From: Nelumbo lutea
Taxonomy: Eukaryota > Streptophyta > Magnoliopsida > Proteales > Nelumbonaceae
DNA length: 64,000 nucleotides
Assembly: GCA_022828595.1 (NCBI GenBank)
Contig: JAKGHH010000003.1
Location: 98,355,583 to 98,419,582, forward strand
Direction of reading: 5' to 3'
Position 1 is the stretch's first letter. Each line of letters begins with the position of its first letter. The notes under the pieces are model-generated. The model saw nothing but the letters and a program-made list of their open reading frames with translations, did no database searches and had not been told where the DNA came from. The position numbers and the translations under genes were made by a program. Of the stretch, positions 31,201 to 40,280 are shown in pieces.

Positions 31201-33927
31201 TTACCCCAATTTAGTTACAAAGGAAGATTTCCTCACACCAAGTGAACTTGCACCATTAAGGAATTTCTCTTCTCAGGTAACCTGACCTTCCTTTTTCATA
31301 TCATACAAATCTTACAGTTATAGAACTATAATATATATTTTCAACAGTTTTCAAATAAATTACCATCATGGTGATGGTTATTGTTGTTATGGGGCTTTAT
31401 TTAAGATGGAACTGGTTGTGCATGAATTGAACACTTTCATGACATATGCACACCAATTTCAGAAGAGAAAGCATCTATCAATCAAGAGGGATACATTCAT
31501 CTGATGATAATGGGCATCTGGTTAATGGATGCAATGGTCCCTGGTTTGGACCTTCTTTGATGACATAGCTAGACAGGTGTTTGGAAAAAATTTCCTAACA
31601 AGTGCTTTGTGGTTGGTGAAATGCATTTCTATAAAGAAAAAGGAATAGAAAAGAAACAGTGGAATTGTGGGAGGACCATCTTCTGTAGAAGCTGAATATG
31701 ATTGCTGTCAAAGTTAGTCATCAATTTGGCAATTGGGACAGAAAGCAAGCAACTTTACAAACAAAATAGTGATTCTACTTAAGTGGCAGAGTTGTTCATC
31801 TATGCTTCACACTACACAGTAGAAAATGTTCAAACGATTGACACTTGATGCGTTAATTCTGAGAAAAGTGTATTATAATATTTGAGAAGTAACCTAGTTC
31901 AGAATTTCTATGCTGCAAGTTGGTTTGTTATCCATGTAGACTGGGGGTCTGATGATCTGGCTTTTATTCTCGTTTTTGAACTTTCTGTGACATTCAGGTA
32001 AACTTAAATCCTTGGCCATATCTAATAGTGCTTTCATCTTTCATCACTATTGACATCATCATCATTAGTCTTTTTTCCTGGCCATATGTTATTAGCTAAA
32101 GGAATCCTGCATCCACATCATATCCTTTGGTTCCTGGTCTAAGTTGCACAAATCTGAGCTCCAACCTAAGTGCGTCATATCCTTTATTTTTCCTTTTTTG
32201 ATAGGTATATAGGATTTTATATCACCAGCAATTATATAAGATTTACAAACAACCCATGGGAATGAGGCATATCTCCTCCCCTTTAGTTTAAATTTGTTTT
32301 ACGACTGAGCCCAAAACAATTGATTCCTAACTGCCCCTTTCTTTGTTAATGCACCAGCCATTGCATTAGTGGACATTTATAACCAGCAATTATACAAGAT
32401 TTACAAACAATCCTTGGGAATGAGGCATATCTCCTCCCCTTTAGTTTAAATTCGTTTTTACAACTGAGCCCAAAACAATTGATCCCTAACTGCCCCTTTC
32501 TTTGTTAATGCACCGACCATTGCATTAGTGGACATTTGCACCCATTTGATTTTCACTTTACAGTTCCTAGTTAGCCATTTAATCTTCTTGAGTACATGCC
32601 TATAGGACCATAATGCTTTCTCACTATTCAGCAGCCAGCCAATTACAACCTCTGAATCCCCTTCCGTGAGTAGCTTGATCAACTTCATCTCACTTGCACA
32701 CTGTACTCCTCTTCTCTTATATCCTTTATTTTTCCATTCTTATTTTTTCTTTTCATTATCATTTTTTTGATGAATAGTTTTTCTTTTCATTATCTTATAG
32801 AGCCTTTTCCCTACACTTCGAAACATAGCTTATAAATATCTACATAGAAAAAAAACATTACAGTTTTCCGATGTACTGGCACTACTGCGGAACATAAATT
32901 GCTTATAAATATCTACTTAGAAAAAAAAAAAACATTACAGTTTTCTGATGTACTGGCACTTCTGCATTTGACATCTGACTGATAATCCTGTAGGTACTTA
33001 GTGCAGATGGTCAATCATGTAAGATCCTAGCAATACTAAACATGAATCTTGTCACTAAAGAAACAATACTAAACACCACCTAGAATTTTCTTGGTGTAGA
33101 AACTTGTTCTGCATGATCACCATGTCAGTTTCCTTTTCCTCTTTGTTATCATATCATCAGATGGTTTCTATCACCTTGAATCCGGATGTTGAATCCTTTT
33201 CCCTTTTCTTCAGATCAGATGTAGAATTTTATTGGTCACTGGTCACAAGTTCGACTGTGTGGTTGAACCACTCAACTTGTTCAAATAGAAATGTGAAGAA
33301 AACAATAAAAATCAGAATATATATATATCTCAAGAGGAAAAAATATAATAAGTTATAATTACCACTAACTGTATCTTCAACACTTTTATTTTTCCTTTTA
33401 CCAATAATGACATAAAAGATTAAAAGGAAGAAATGTTGGAAAAAACTCATCCCCCAAAAAAGGTGGGGGATAGAACCACAACTTCCACAGTAAGATTCTG
33501 CCTTTTAAGACTCATTTCTTGCCATGACTGTCCTGAAAATCAGGCTCTAGTGCCAACTCTTCAGGCTTAGAACCATTCACAATTTCTGAATTGAGAAATG
33601 TTAATGTGGTGGATGCAGCTGGCAGCACTGGACTTAATCGCCTGTGCAACTGCCGATGTGTTTGCAATGACAGATTCAGGAAGTCAGTTTTCATCCCTGG
33701 TATCTGGTTACCGGGTTTACTATGGTGGTGGCCACGCTCCAACACTGAGGCCCAACAAGAAGCGAATAGCAGCAATTTTGTCTGGAAATGGCACAATAGA
33801 ATGGGCTGCATTTCAAGATAGGGTGAGAAAGATGATTGATGAAGGTCAAAGGGTACGCATAAGGGGTTTTGGTAGAAGTATTTATCGACAGCCAAGGTGC
33901 CCAGAATGCATGTGCAAGGGTCATTAA
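16278..33927 (+). CDS. O-fucosyltransferase family protein (plant GDP-fucose O-FucT, PF10250 type)
   Basis: This is a predicted type II Golgi membrane glycosyltransferase using GDP-fucose; the acceptor is unknown. There are ten exons: 16278-16664, 19484-19573, 19809-19908, 20177-20247, 21474-21562, 24145-24265, 24358-24501, 30588-30922, 31036-31276 and 33619-33927. They total 1887 bp and 628 aa, with phases that close at every GT-AG junction. The N-terminus is basic and Ser/Pro-rich with one membrane anchor (about residues 88-112). The catalytic domain follows: [25 protein letters not shown] (208-214, sugar-nucleotide site of the family), [56 protein letters not shown] (about 400), [12 protein letters not shown], and the C-terminal [20 protein letters not shown] and [20 protein letters not shown]. 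The start is the first ATG after an in-frame stop. Exon 9 has a tandem acceptor (TAGCAG), giving an optional extra residue. The introns carry many mobile elements. It converges with the NAT gene. Confidence 0.93.
17240..17520 (+). mobile_element. LINE RNase H fragment in intron 1 of the O-FucT gene
   Basis: In the + frame, 17261-17413 reads [20 protein letters not shown] and [17 protein letters not shown], the RNase H domain of plant L1-type elements. A shifted frame continues with MAKGWIG. It is a truncated, frameshifted copy. Borders and target duplications were not resolved. Confidence 0.7.
17914..18415. mobile_element. hAT-type MITE with perfect 8-bp target duplication
   Basis: The 502-bp element starts TAGCGATGTCAACGGTCGGG, and its right end reads TAGGGATGTCAATGGGTCAG as reverse complement. 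It is flanked by TATGTAGG on both sides (17906-17913 and 18416-18423). The interior repeats CCCGACCC/AACCCTAACCC-like words and has no coding frame. It lies in intron 1 of the O-FucT gene. Confidence 0.92.
20090..20104. repeat. CT microsatellite in O-FucT intron 3
   Basis: About seven CT units, 70 bases upstream of the exon 4 acceptor, possibly contributing to its polypyrimidine region. Confidence 0.8.
20248..21473. other. O-FucT intron 4
   Basis: AT-rich intron. I recognise no element in it. Confidence 0.5.
22165..22433 (-). mobile_element. 5'-truncated LINE with 18-bp target duplication
   Basis: The direct repeats CAATTCATGTTTGGTTCT (22147-22164) and CAATTTATGTTTGATTCT (22434-22451) match at 16 of 18. 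A T-run follows the left repeat, marking a minus-strand poly(A) tail. On the minus strand the right part encodes an RNase H-like end ([18 protein letters not shown]). It is in intron 5 of the O-FucT gene. Confidence 0.82.
22745..23780 (+). mobile_element. LINE RNase H fragment, split by a hAT MITE
   Basis: The + strand reads [27 protein letters not shown] and [10 protein letters not shown] (about 22800-23030), the L1 RNase H domain with stops and frameshifts. The similarity continues after the MITE at 23617 ([12 protein letters not shown] frame) to about 23780. The LINE was therefore in place before the MITE landed. Confidence 0.75.
23140..23608. mobile_element. hAT-type MITE with perfect 8-bp target duplication (GTCCCAAG)
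   Basis: The 469-bp element starts TAGACCTGTTCATGGGCCGG and ends with its inverted match (CCATGAACAGGTCTA). The 8-mer GTCCCAAG occurs at 23132-23139 and 23609-23616. The ends are G+C-rich with repeated GGGCCGGGC and GCCCGAGCC words; the core is A+T-rich. There is no transposase. It sits inside a LINE fragment in intron 5 of the O-FucT gene. Confidence 0.94.
23763..23810. repeat. LINE-tail micro-insertion with 18-bp duplication
   Basis: ACTACTGTACATCATTTT at 23763-23780 is repeated at 23793-23810, separated by only TTTTTGATAATT. The insert reads as a LINE tail (ATCAAAAA) on the minus strand. Confidence 0.6.
24502..25089. other. O-FucT intron 7, left part
   Basis: AT-rich intron sequence. No recognisable element. 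Confidence 0.5.
25090..25243 (-). mobile_element. tRNA-derived SINE
   Basis: On the minus strand the element begins GTGCAAACTGGCTCAGTTGG. TGGCTCAGTTGG (25235-25224) fits the RNA polymerase III A box TRGYNNARNNGG, and GGGATCAATTGCC about 45 bases downstream (25193-25181) is a diverged B box. The body then reads ACCTGGGTTGGGGGGCTCCA. This arrangement is typical of plant SINEs. The 3' boundary (left side) is approximate. It lies antisense in intron 7 of the O-FucT gene. Confidence 0.7.
25810..28026 (-). mobile_element. Internally deleted Ty1-copia element, complete ends
   Basis: The left LTR 25810-26002 (3' LTR) and right LTR 27840-28026 (5' LTR) are near-identical in layout. A 5-bp target duplication AATCC flanks the whole (25805-25809, 28027-28031). 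On the minus strand the 5' LTR ends GGACAATA and is followed directly by TGGTATCATGAGG, a methionine-tRNA-like primer-binding site. A purine tract CTTGCGGGGAG precedes the 3' LTR. The element is only 2.2 kb, so gag, protease and integrase are missing while part of reverse transcriptase and RNase H remain. It lies antisense in intron 7 of the O-FucT gene. Confidence 0.92.
25997..27570 (-). pseudogene. Copia reverse transcriptase-RNase H remnant
   Basis: On the minus strand the pieces run in order. First is the RT N-terminus ([55 protein letters not shown]), then [19 protein letters not shown] and the catalytic YVDD motif (about 26905-26925). The connection follows ([25 protein letters not shown]-like), and last RNase H ([44 protein letters not shown]). 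Frameshifts or stops occur near 27240, 26820, 26750 and 26430. It cannot make a functional polyprotein. Confidence 0.92.
28032..28969. other. O-FucT intron 7, between copia element and MITE
   Basis: I see no gene, paired repeat or recognisable element here. C-runs near 28890-28910 are the only notable composition. Confidence 0.4.
28970..29141. mobile_element. Short hAT-like MITE, family CAAGGTTCAAA (172 bp)
   Basis: The left end CAAGGTTCAAAATATCGATA and right end (reverse complement CAAGGTTCAAAGTATCAATA) form inverted repeats. These termini match those of the elements at 9795-12097 and 44588-45742. Flanking 8-mers GAATATCT and TCATAGCT agree at only 5 of 8, so a target duplication is at best eroded. 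An internal GTATCG/CGATAC-type motif recurs. Confidence 0.78.
29300..29890 (+). mobile_element. LINE 3' fragment (RNase H) in O-FucT intron 7
   Basis: The + strand reads [20 protein letters not shown] and [20 protein letters not shown] (about 29376-29495), then after a frameshift ILAKQG (about 29670). It ends TTTGCTGATAAAAAAG at about 29875-29891, a LINE tail with a short A-run. The copy is truncated and frameshifted. Confidence 0.8.
30230..30370 (+). mobile_element. Short LINE RNase H fragment
   Basis: The + frame reads [16 protein letters not shown], the C-terminus of the L1 RNase H domain, just upstream of exon 8 of the O-FucT gene. Borders are unclear. Confidence 0.55.
31277..32176. other. 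O-FucT intron 9, left part
   Basis: Intron sequence without recognisable elements. Confidence 0.5.
32194..32718 (-). mobile_element. 5'-truncated LINE with perfect 17-bp target duplication
   Basis: ATATCCTTTATTTTTCC flanks the element at 32177-32193 and 32719-32735. A T-run at the left marks the minus-strand poly(A) tail. The minus strand encodes [20 protein letters not shown] and [20 protein letters not shown] (about 32480-32688), the RNase H domain. Its 3' part contains a 158-bp tandem duplication. It lies in intron 9 of the O-FucT gene. Confidence 0.9.
32224..32538. repeat. 158-bp tandem duplication within the LINE
   Basis: ACCAGCAATTATATAAGATT at 32224 and ACCAGCAATTATACAAGATT at 32382 begin two highly similar units that end at GTGGACATTT. 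The few differences imply the duplication is not very recent. Confidence 0.9.
32744..32794. repeat. LINE-tail micro-insertion with 17-bp duplication
   Basis: TTTTTCTTTTCATTATC at 32744-32760 is repeated at 32778-32794, separated by ATTTTTTTGATGAATAG. The insert reads as a LINE tail (CATCAAAAAAA) on the minus strand. The low complexity of the repeat lowers confidence. Confidence 0.5.
32828..32964. repeat. 73-bp tandem duplication in O-FucT intron 9
   Basis: GCTTATAAATATCTACATAG at 32828 and GCTTATAAATATCTACTTAG at 32901 begin two units that share CATTACAGTTTTC and GATGTACTGGCAC. Confidence 0.85.
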
Positions 33928-34584
33928 TATAACAAGCCTCATCCCTCACCAAACATTTTCCTTTATTTGTGTCATCAGATCTCTCTTTTTTTTGATAAAA
34001 TTTAATTTTTTTTGGGCCGTGAATCAATAAGAAGCCCTCAGCCAGGCATATGGGTATGGGTATGCTAGGTAGATCACTGACAGGAGTTTTGGTTGTTGCC
34101 TGACAGGAGATGGATGACTCCAGATGGAAACAAACATTTTTGTGGCTACTGATGCCATAGTCTTGGTACTGCATATGTTGGTACTGGGTCTATTTCATCA
34201 GTGCCATCTATTCTTTTGCTGTATAAAGTTTTTTGTTCTAGCTTTTTAGTTGATTCATTAGCGCCAAGTTTTTGTTTCCAGAGTATCAGTGGGAAAGGGA
34301 CAAATGAAAAATCTTGATCAATGGTGTCTCATTTATTACTGCATGATTGAGAAACACCCAAGTAATGAGAGAAAATAATTAGTTTTATTAGTTCAATTCA
34401 CTCAAATAACCCCATTTGAATATACATAGAATTAGTGACGAAAAAAGGGGAAAAAAGTGAAGCAGCAATGCCACTGGAGCAGAACATACAAAATCTCACA
34501 GATCTCACTAGGATTGTGATCATAGAGTAGAATTAATGACACATTGCTTCCTCGTTTTCTTAATTAATAATTAATGGCATCAAG
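33928..34584. other. Convergent 3' region between O-FucT and NAT genes
   Basis: 657 bp separate the two stop codons and must hold both 3' UTRs. ATTAATAATTAATGG lies next to the NAT stop. No separate gene is seen; the long minus-strand frame crossing 33512-34174 is antisense to the last O-FucT exon. Confidence 0.6.
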
Positions 34585-34957
34585 TCATGCCGGAGGAAAG
34601 AAACGGTTGAGGTTGAAGGGGAGGGTGTAGAACTCCTCATTCCGACTGTCTCCTTTGAAAGTCCGGAACCTGGCCCACCATGGCATCCCTCTGTCTTTAG
34701 CTGTATCCTTGTAGTCGAGGGTGTTATCAAGGAAAACCGCAACGATTAGTGCCACAGTTGGGGAGGATGAGAACACGGTGTTTATGAAATCGTTGAACTG
34801 CAAACAGAAAACAGAATCCAGTGCATGAGTTATATATATTGTCACAGGCAATCCAAATGAACAACCAATTGACAGCAATTGTTGCGGGGAAGATTGTTGT
34901 ATGTGTAGTATTAAGATAAACGGGAGCACAACGTAATCCCTCGGAGAGAGAGGGAGA

Positions 34958-34994
<37 letters not shown>

Positions 34995-37900
34995 CACCCA
35001 TGCAGCCTTGGTATGAGCAGGACCATGAAGGGAACTAGTGGTGTATTCACGGAAGTACTCAGGAATAGATAATCCTAAGAAGAAGGCAACGCCCGTGATG
35101 AAGAGATTCCGCATTGAGTTCATGTTTGTAAACTGCAAAAATGACAGCCCCACAGATGCTGCCACAGCAAATAATAGAATATTTGAGTTAGAAAACTAAC
35201 GTTCAGTTCACATGTAAATAATAAAATACAAAGAGAGAGAGAGAGAGAGTACAAACCGACAACTCCAAATAAAACACAATAAACAGCTGCGAAGATGGTG
35301 AAAGGTATCGATGCAAATAGTGCTCCAAACTTCCCTGTTATTGTGAAATCAAGAGATCTGGTTTATCTCTTCCATCATCATCATTCTTTAGCAAAATAAA
35401 GGAAAAAAAGAGAACTTTGGATCTATACCCACCTAAGATTGAGAAGAATATCATAAACCCAGCCGAGATTTGAATAACTCTGCGGCTCCCAACTCGAGTT
35501 ACTCCAAGAAGACCCACATTTTCTCTGTATTTTATGTATAATTTCATTAAATACCCAGTGCAGCAGAGCTTGTTACGAGTTAGTAGACATAGGAGTAAAT
35601 GCTACATTGCTACTTACACAGACACCGTGGAGCCGGTCCCTGTTCCAAAGAGTCCATCTAATAGGATCCCGATTCCCTGTTTCAGTCATGTTTGTAGGTC
35701 AGATGTTCATTCCAAGATTTCAGAGAAACTCAAGGAATAAATAAATTGAACTTCTCTTGTGCACACCTGCCAACCAATACCACGGCTAAGAACATGAGCT
35801 GGCGGAGGTGTGGCACTTGCCAGCCTAGATGCTGCCTTGTACCCTCCTGTTGACTGCCAAAAGAAACACGGATTCATGGTTAACATCATTTGGCCCTTCT
35901 CTACTCTGCTTGTTCCATCTCTATATGGCTGTGAGTTTTATATACCTCAATCAAGGAGACTAGAACTGCAGCCATCATTCCAAAAGCATGGCCAGCATTG
36001 AAAGTGGGTGCACCCCATTGCAGTGGGTATGGGATTTTGATCCTGCCATACATATTATAAGAAATAAAACAGGTGAGAACTCTTGTTTGTGTGTTCACTC
36101 TCTGTTCTGAAATCTGAATCAGTTTATCCTTGATACCAACCAGGGTGCAGAGGAGATGAGGTGGGCCCTGTCGGTTCTGCAGTTGAGTTGGGTCGTGTGA
36201 GGGCGATGCTTGTATGCACCACTCGCTGTCAAAAGGTGTGCGTATGCCCATATCAATGTGATCGACAATACGAGTGCGAAACGCTCCAATATTGGGATAT
36301 GTTTTGCCTGAAAATGTTTTAGATACTGTGTGCAAAGTGCAGCACAAGAGACACAGACAGATTGAGAGAGAGAAAGAGTCAGATTTTTGCTCCATTATTT
36401 CAACTACTGTGCAAACCGGTCAACATTTCAGCAAAAGTCCAAGAATTAATATATGGTGCCTGGTGGAGTCAAGTAATTTGAAATTTGTAAACTAATTCGG
36501 TGGGAAAAAATTAATAAATGGCTGGCCTAGAATGAGCCAGGGCTTACAGAACGATGGGGCCATGGTCCCAAACTAAACTCTGGTTGGGCAATCCCAAGTT
36601 CCCAACATCCTGGGCTGGCATATGGACAGAGAGACAACGTTCACTTGTCACTGGATGCACTGCAGGTGCAGGCTATGTGTCACTAATTGTAATAGTCCCC
36701 AGTGCCAAAACTGACAGTACGGCTGTGCTGCACCCACATATCGTATTTGATTAATCACAGCTCAGGCCTCAGGGTAACACACCTTTGAGCTTTGACCGGC
36801 CACATGAGCTGCCAAAATGACTGATCCATAATGGTGGGTCACCACCTGTTTGATATAAACCACCGCCCAGGAAGATATAGCATTAAAGACAATACTATTC
36901 TACTTCAACAAGTAGCAACTGATTGCCAGGTTCACTGTGCTTTGCTTGCAGTTTTAGCCTCTTGTTAATGATTGAAGAGAGTGATCACTATTCACAACCC
37001 AACTCCCATAGCCCAAGATGATAACAAAAATAACCATGCTAATTGCCAAGATAATATAATGCCACTTGCTAAGCACAAGCAGCCTAGCTAGACCCAACCA
37101 AAGCTACCCAGCTCTATGCTTCACTGTATCTAATGAAACTTGGAAAGGATCCTTCCACCCGGAAGTCATCAATTACTGTTTTGGTCATTCTGGGATTTTC
37201 TCAGTCAGAAGGCAGACATTGTTTAAACACCTTTTCTATTGTCTATGGAATGAAATAAAACTGCACAGTTTTAAAGAGGACCCAAGGAACAATATTAGCA
37301 TAAGAGCATCAGCCAGTACTTGATGTGATTAGATTAATGTATGTAGAAAATAGCGGTTTTACCTGGGAGAATGCAATAAATAGGATAAGCATGGGAATTC
37401 CAATTTCTACACATCTTCCAACCTGTTACACATTATAAAAAAGATTCAGAATAGAAGAAGCAGTAAATGTGTTCACCTTTCTTTTTTTCTTTTTTTTTTT
37501 TTGGGAAAACTTGACAACTTTGAAGGCAAGTGTAACAGTACTGTGAGTGTATACATACCATGGGGAAGCCTCTATCGAATAGACCAAAACCCACCAATGA
37601 AATCACTGGAACCATTCCAAGTGGGCTGAAAAATCTGAAATGCCAAACCACAGTAATTGAATGTTAGATGCAATGGTGGTTTCATGATTAGGAGTAGTAA
37701 AAGCTCAATGTTTAGTTGGAATTAAGAGTAAAAACCTGGAGCAGATTCCCCAAAGCTGACTGTAACCCAGTATAATTTGAATGCTTGATGCCACTATTAG
37801 AGCTCCTTGGATTGCTCTCATTGTTTGCAAAAATCTCTACAACAACAATATTCAAGACCACATGTCAAATTTCAGTTTTTTTTCCTTCTTTTTTAGACTT

Positions 37901-39128
37901 TCTACTGTTTACAGGTTATTTTGCCACGTGGTGGCCTTCACTGAAGTAAGTCCCACCCTTTGTGATCAAGGGCCACAAAGGGTGGTGGAAACATCATCTT
38001 CTATGTTATATTGTTCTTTTGCATATTATATGCTTCATCTCTAGCATCTAAATATGGACAAGAACCGCCAAACTCGTCCGAGTCACACAGGTTAACGCAG
38101 TACAGTAAAAACTTTGGCCTGACCGGTTGTTGGATTGCTGTAAGAGTTGGAATTTTCCTGCCAAGTAAGGCCACGATTGCATGGTCCAAACATGTCTCTA
38201 CCACGTAGATATACTAACTTAAACGGGTCTCTTATGCGCACGTTAGCGAAAACGGCTTACAGCTACCCAACCAAGGAGAAACGAAAAAGTCGAAAATATT
38301 AGGACAACGAGAGAGAGAGAGAGAGAGAGAGAGAGTCATTGGGTTCACCAACCTCATGAGGATCAGCGATTTGCGTCAAGGAGGAATCATGGATAATGGA
38401 GATGATCGGAACGAGGAAGGCGTAAGAACCTCCAATAACGGTTGGCAACCGGGTTCCAAATAGCGTCTGAAGCAGCGTATTAATTCCTCCCACAAATAAC
38501 AGAGTCTGAACCAGCCTCACTTTATCGTCCTGGTGACAGAAAATTCATCCGTAATCACTATATGTAACAGCCAACAATGAAGATTATTAAGCATACCCGC
38601 GTTGAAAAATCAATGAACAGATAAACCCATCAAAGGAAAACTGATTTTAGTTCTTTTTCATTTTTCCTTTTGACACAGTACTAAAAAAATATTGTCTTTC
38701 AGTTGGTTATTGGTCGAATTGATTAATACTTAGTTTCTTCTTCTTTTTACTCTAATGAATCGAAGAAGAAATAATGATAAAATCAAAGAAAAGAAGGATA
38801 GGCATTGTAAGTGCTGACATCTGTTCCTCCTATCATTGTTACAAGCAAAGTGGGTATCATCACTGCAGCGCCTAAAGCCAAGATGTAATGCTGAAAACCC
38901 AGAGCAATTGCCTCCCCTGTTACAAACACACATAAAAGGACTCAAAAGAAGAACAAAGAAACCATAAAAGAAAACAAACTGGACAAACAATGAAACAATC
39001 AGTGATGGAGAGTGGGAAGGTGGAGAAAGAAGCTTACCCCAAGAAGGATTGGAGTCGATACAGTACTCGAAGCCTTGAAGTTGATCCATTGGTGGGTGGC
39101 TTATTTCTTCTGGTTTTGGTGCCTCCAT
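34585..39128 (-). CDS. Nucleobase-ascorbate transporter (NAT/NCS2 family)
   Basis: This is a multi-pass membrane permease of the xanthine/uracil (nucleobase-cation symporter 2) family; plant members are predicted to carry nucleobases at the plasma membrane. There are fourteen minus-strand exons: 39128-39038, 38916-38819, 38529-38353, 37836-37736, 37634-37559, 37422-37363, 36325-36141, 36042-35946, 35853-35767, 35676-35618, 35524-35433, 35334-35257, 35158-34998 and 34797-34585. They total 1575 bp and 524 aa, a normal family length. All introns are GT-AG and the frame closes throughout. Key features are QH in the first membrane helix (LGFQHYILALG), GINTLLQTLFGTRLPTVIGG, QWGAPTFNAGHAFGMMAAV, and the NAT signature ENVGLLGVTR, which fits [QEP]NxGxxxxT[RKG] and is split by intron 10. 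The C-terminus is SRNEEFYTLPFNLNRFFPPA. By recall it is closest to the Arabidopsis NAT1-3 clade, perhaps NAT3; this was not tested. CT repeats follow three splice donors. Confidence 0.95.
34944..34990. repeat. GA microsatellite at NAT intron 13 donor
   Basis: On the coding (minus) strand a CT run starts about 7 bases after the donor GTGCGTT of intron 13. Confidence 0.9.
35232..35249. repeat. GA microsatellite at NAT intron 12 donor
   Basis: On the coding strand a CT run starts about 7 bases after the donor, which reads GTTTGTAC, the same octamer as the donor of NRPB6 intron 1. Confidence 0.9.
38309..38335. repeat. GA microsatellite at NAT intron 3 donor
   Basis: On the coding strand a CT run starts about 17 bases inside intron 3. 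Confidence 0.9.
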
Positions 39129-39560
39129 GGATTACAGTCACTTGATTTTTAACTCACAGTGCTTGTTATTCCTATAGAATATCACAATATGGGTGTCTCT
39201 CTTCGACGCTATGAGAGAGAGAGAGAGAGAGAGAAAGATTGTCAAGCTCTTATCAGATGTATTCTAGATAGAACTTGGATGAATCAACCAGAAAGAAGGC
39301 GGGGGGGGGGGGGGATCGATAGAGAGCTAAAGCTGAAGAATAGATGGTGAAATGCCCAAAGAAGATGACAAGAAAGAAGGAAGAAAGCCGAGGGATGCTG
39401 AAGCAGATAGTGAAAGAGAGAAGCAGGGAAAGCAAAAGGTGAAGTGAACAAAGAGGAGAAAGAGGGATAGAAATGCATTTGCCGCCCACTCATCTCCTTT
39501 GTTTCCCTTCTTTTTTAAATATTTTTTATTATTTCTCTGATTACTAGTGTTACCGTTAAC
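39129..39560 (-). promoter_or_regulatory. NAT 5' UTR/promoter region
   Basis: The coding-strand sequence upstream of the NAT ATG is pyrimidine-rich. It contains a CT run (39213-39234) and a 14-base C-run (G-run at 39301-39314 on the + strand), then CT/TTC-rich sequence to about 39500. Such tracts are common in plant 5' UTRs and core promoters. No clear TATA box was identified. Confidence 0.4.
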
Positions 39561-39904
39561 TTTTTTGTTATTCCCAAATTGCCCCTTAAGGAACTTCCAA
39601 GCCGAAAGTTACCGTTGCTGACTGGTTACTGCTGCCTGCTGCTCCACTGTGCAAAAATCAATTTAAGATTCAGCCCCTCTCACCAGTCACCACCCACACC
39701 CACCACCACCACCGGTTCAGAGTTAGAAGACTTCATACTTTGAGGCTTCGTATTAACAAATCACAACCAAAGAAGGTTCCTCCATCTTTACATCTTAGAA
39801 GAGAAAAAGGTTTGATCTTTTTTCCCGGTCAAAAAGACAAGAGGGGGTCCCATGACTATATACAGAACCATTTCTTTTCCATCAAATCAATGCTTAAATT
39901 TGAT

Positions 39905-40280
39905 GACATACTAAGCGTTTCCATCAAGTCAATGGGCCGGGTCTATCTGACAGAACCGAACCGACGGAACCCATTATTTGATTCTGGTTTTGTCCCGATT
40001 AATAATTGAGTCGGACAGGTTTTTTCTGTTCCAAACCGATTATATGGATGATAATATATAAAAATCTCCTGATTTTCTTGTAATTTTGTTACATTTTATA
40101 TAGATAAATTTCATAAACAGTATTTAAGATAAGTATGATTAAAAACACATATTTTATCAACATATAAACAGTTTAGTATTTTGCTTAGTATATGCCAAGT
40201 AGAATCGGATCAGACTTGATTGTCCCGATAAATAATTAGTTTGGTTTTAGGTCTTTCTTATGACCCGTTGACAGCTCTAA
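39905..40280. repeat. Probable eroded hAT-type MITE
   Basis: The left end AAGTCAATGGGCCGGGTC and the right end (reverse complement AGAGCTGTCAACGGGTCAT) resemble the GTCAA(C/T)GGG termini of the element at 17914-18415. The interior has CCCGAT/AATCGG-like words. No target duplication is seen. Confidence 0.45.

Noticed and set aside
33512..34174. Long minus-strand frame (220 codons)
   Set aside because: It lies opposite the last exon and 3' UTR of the O-fucosyltransferase gene, has no recognisable domain, and its openness follows from the codon use of the true coding strand.
34585..35165. Several minus-strand frames rich in SLSLSLS repeats
   Set aside because: They read through GA/CT microsatellites in NAT introns. 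The true exons were assembled from splice sites and family motifs instead.
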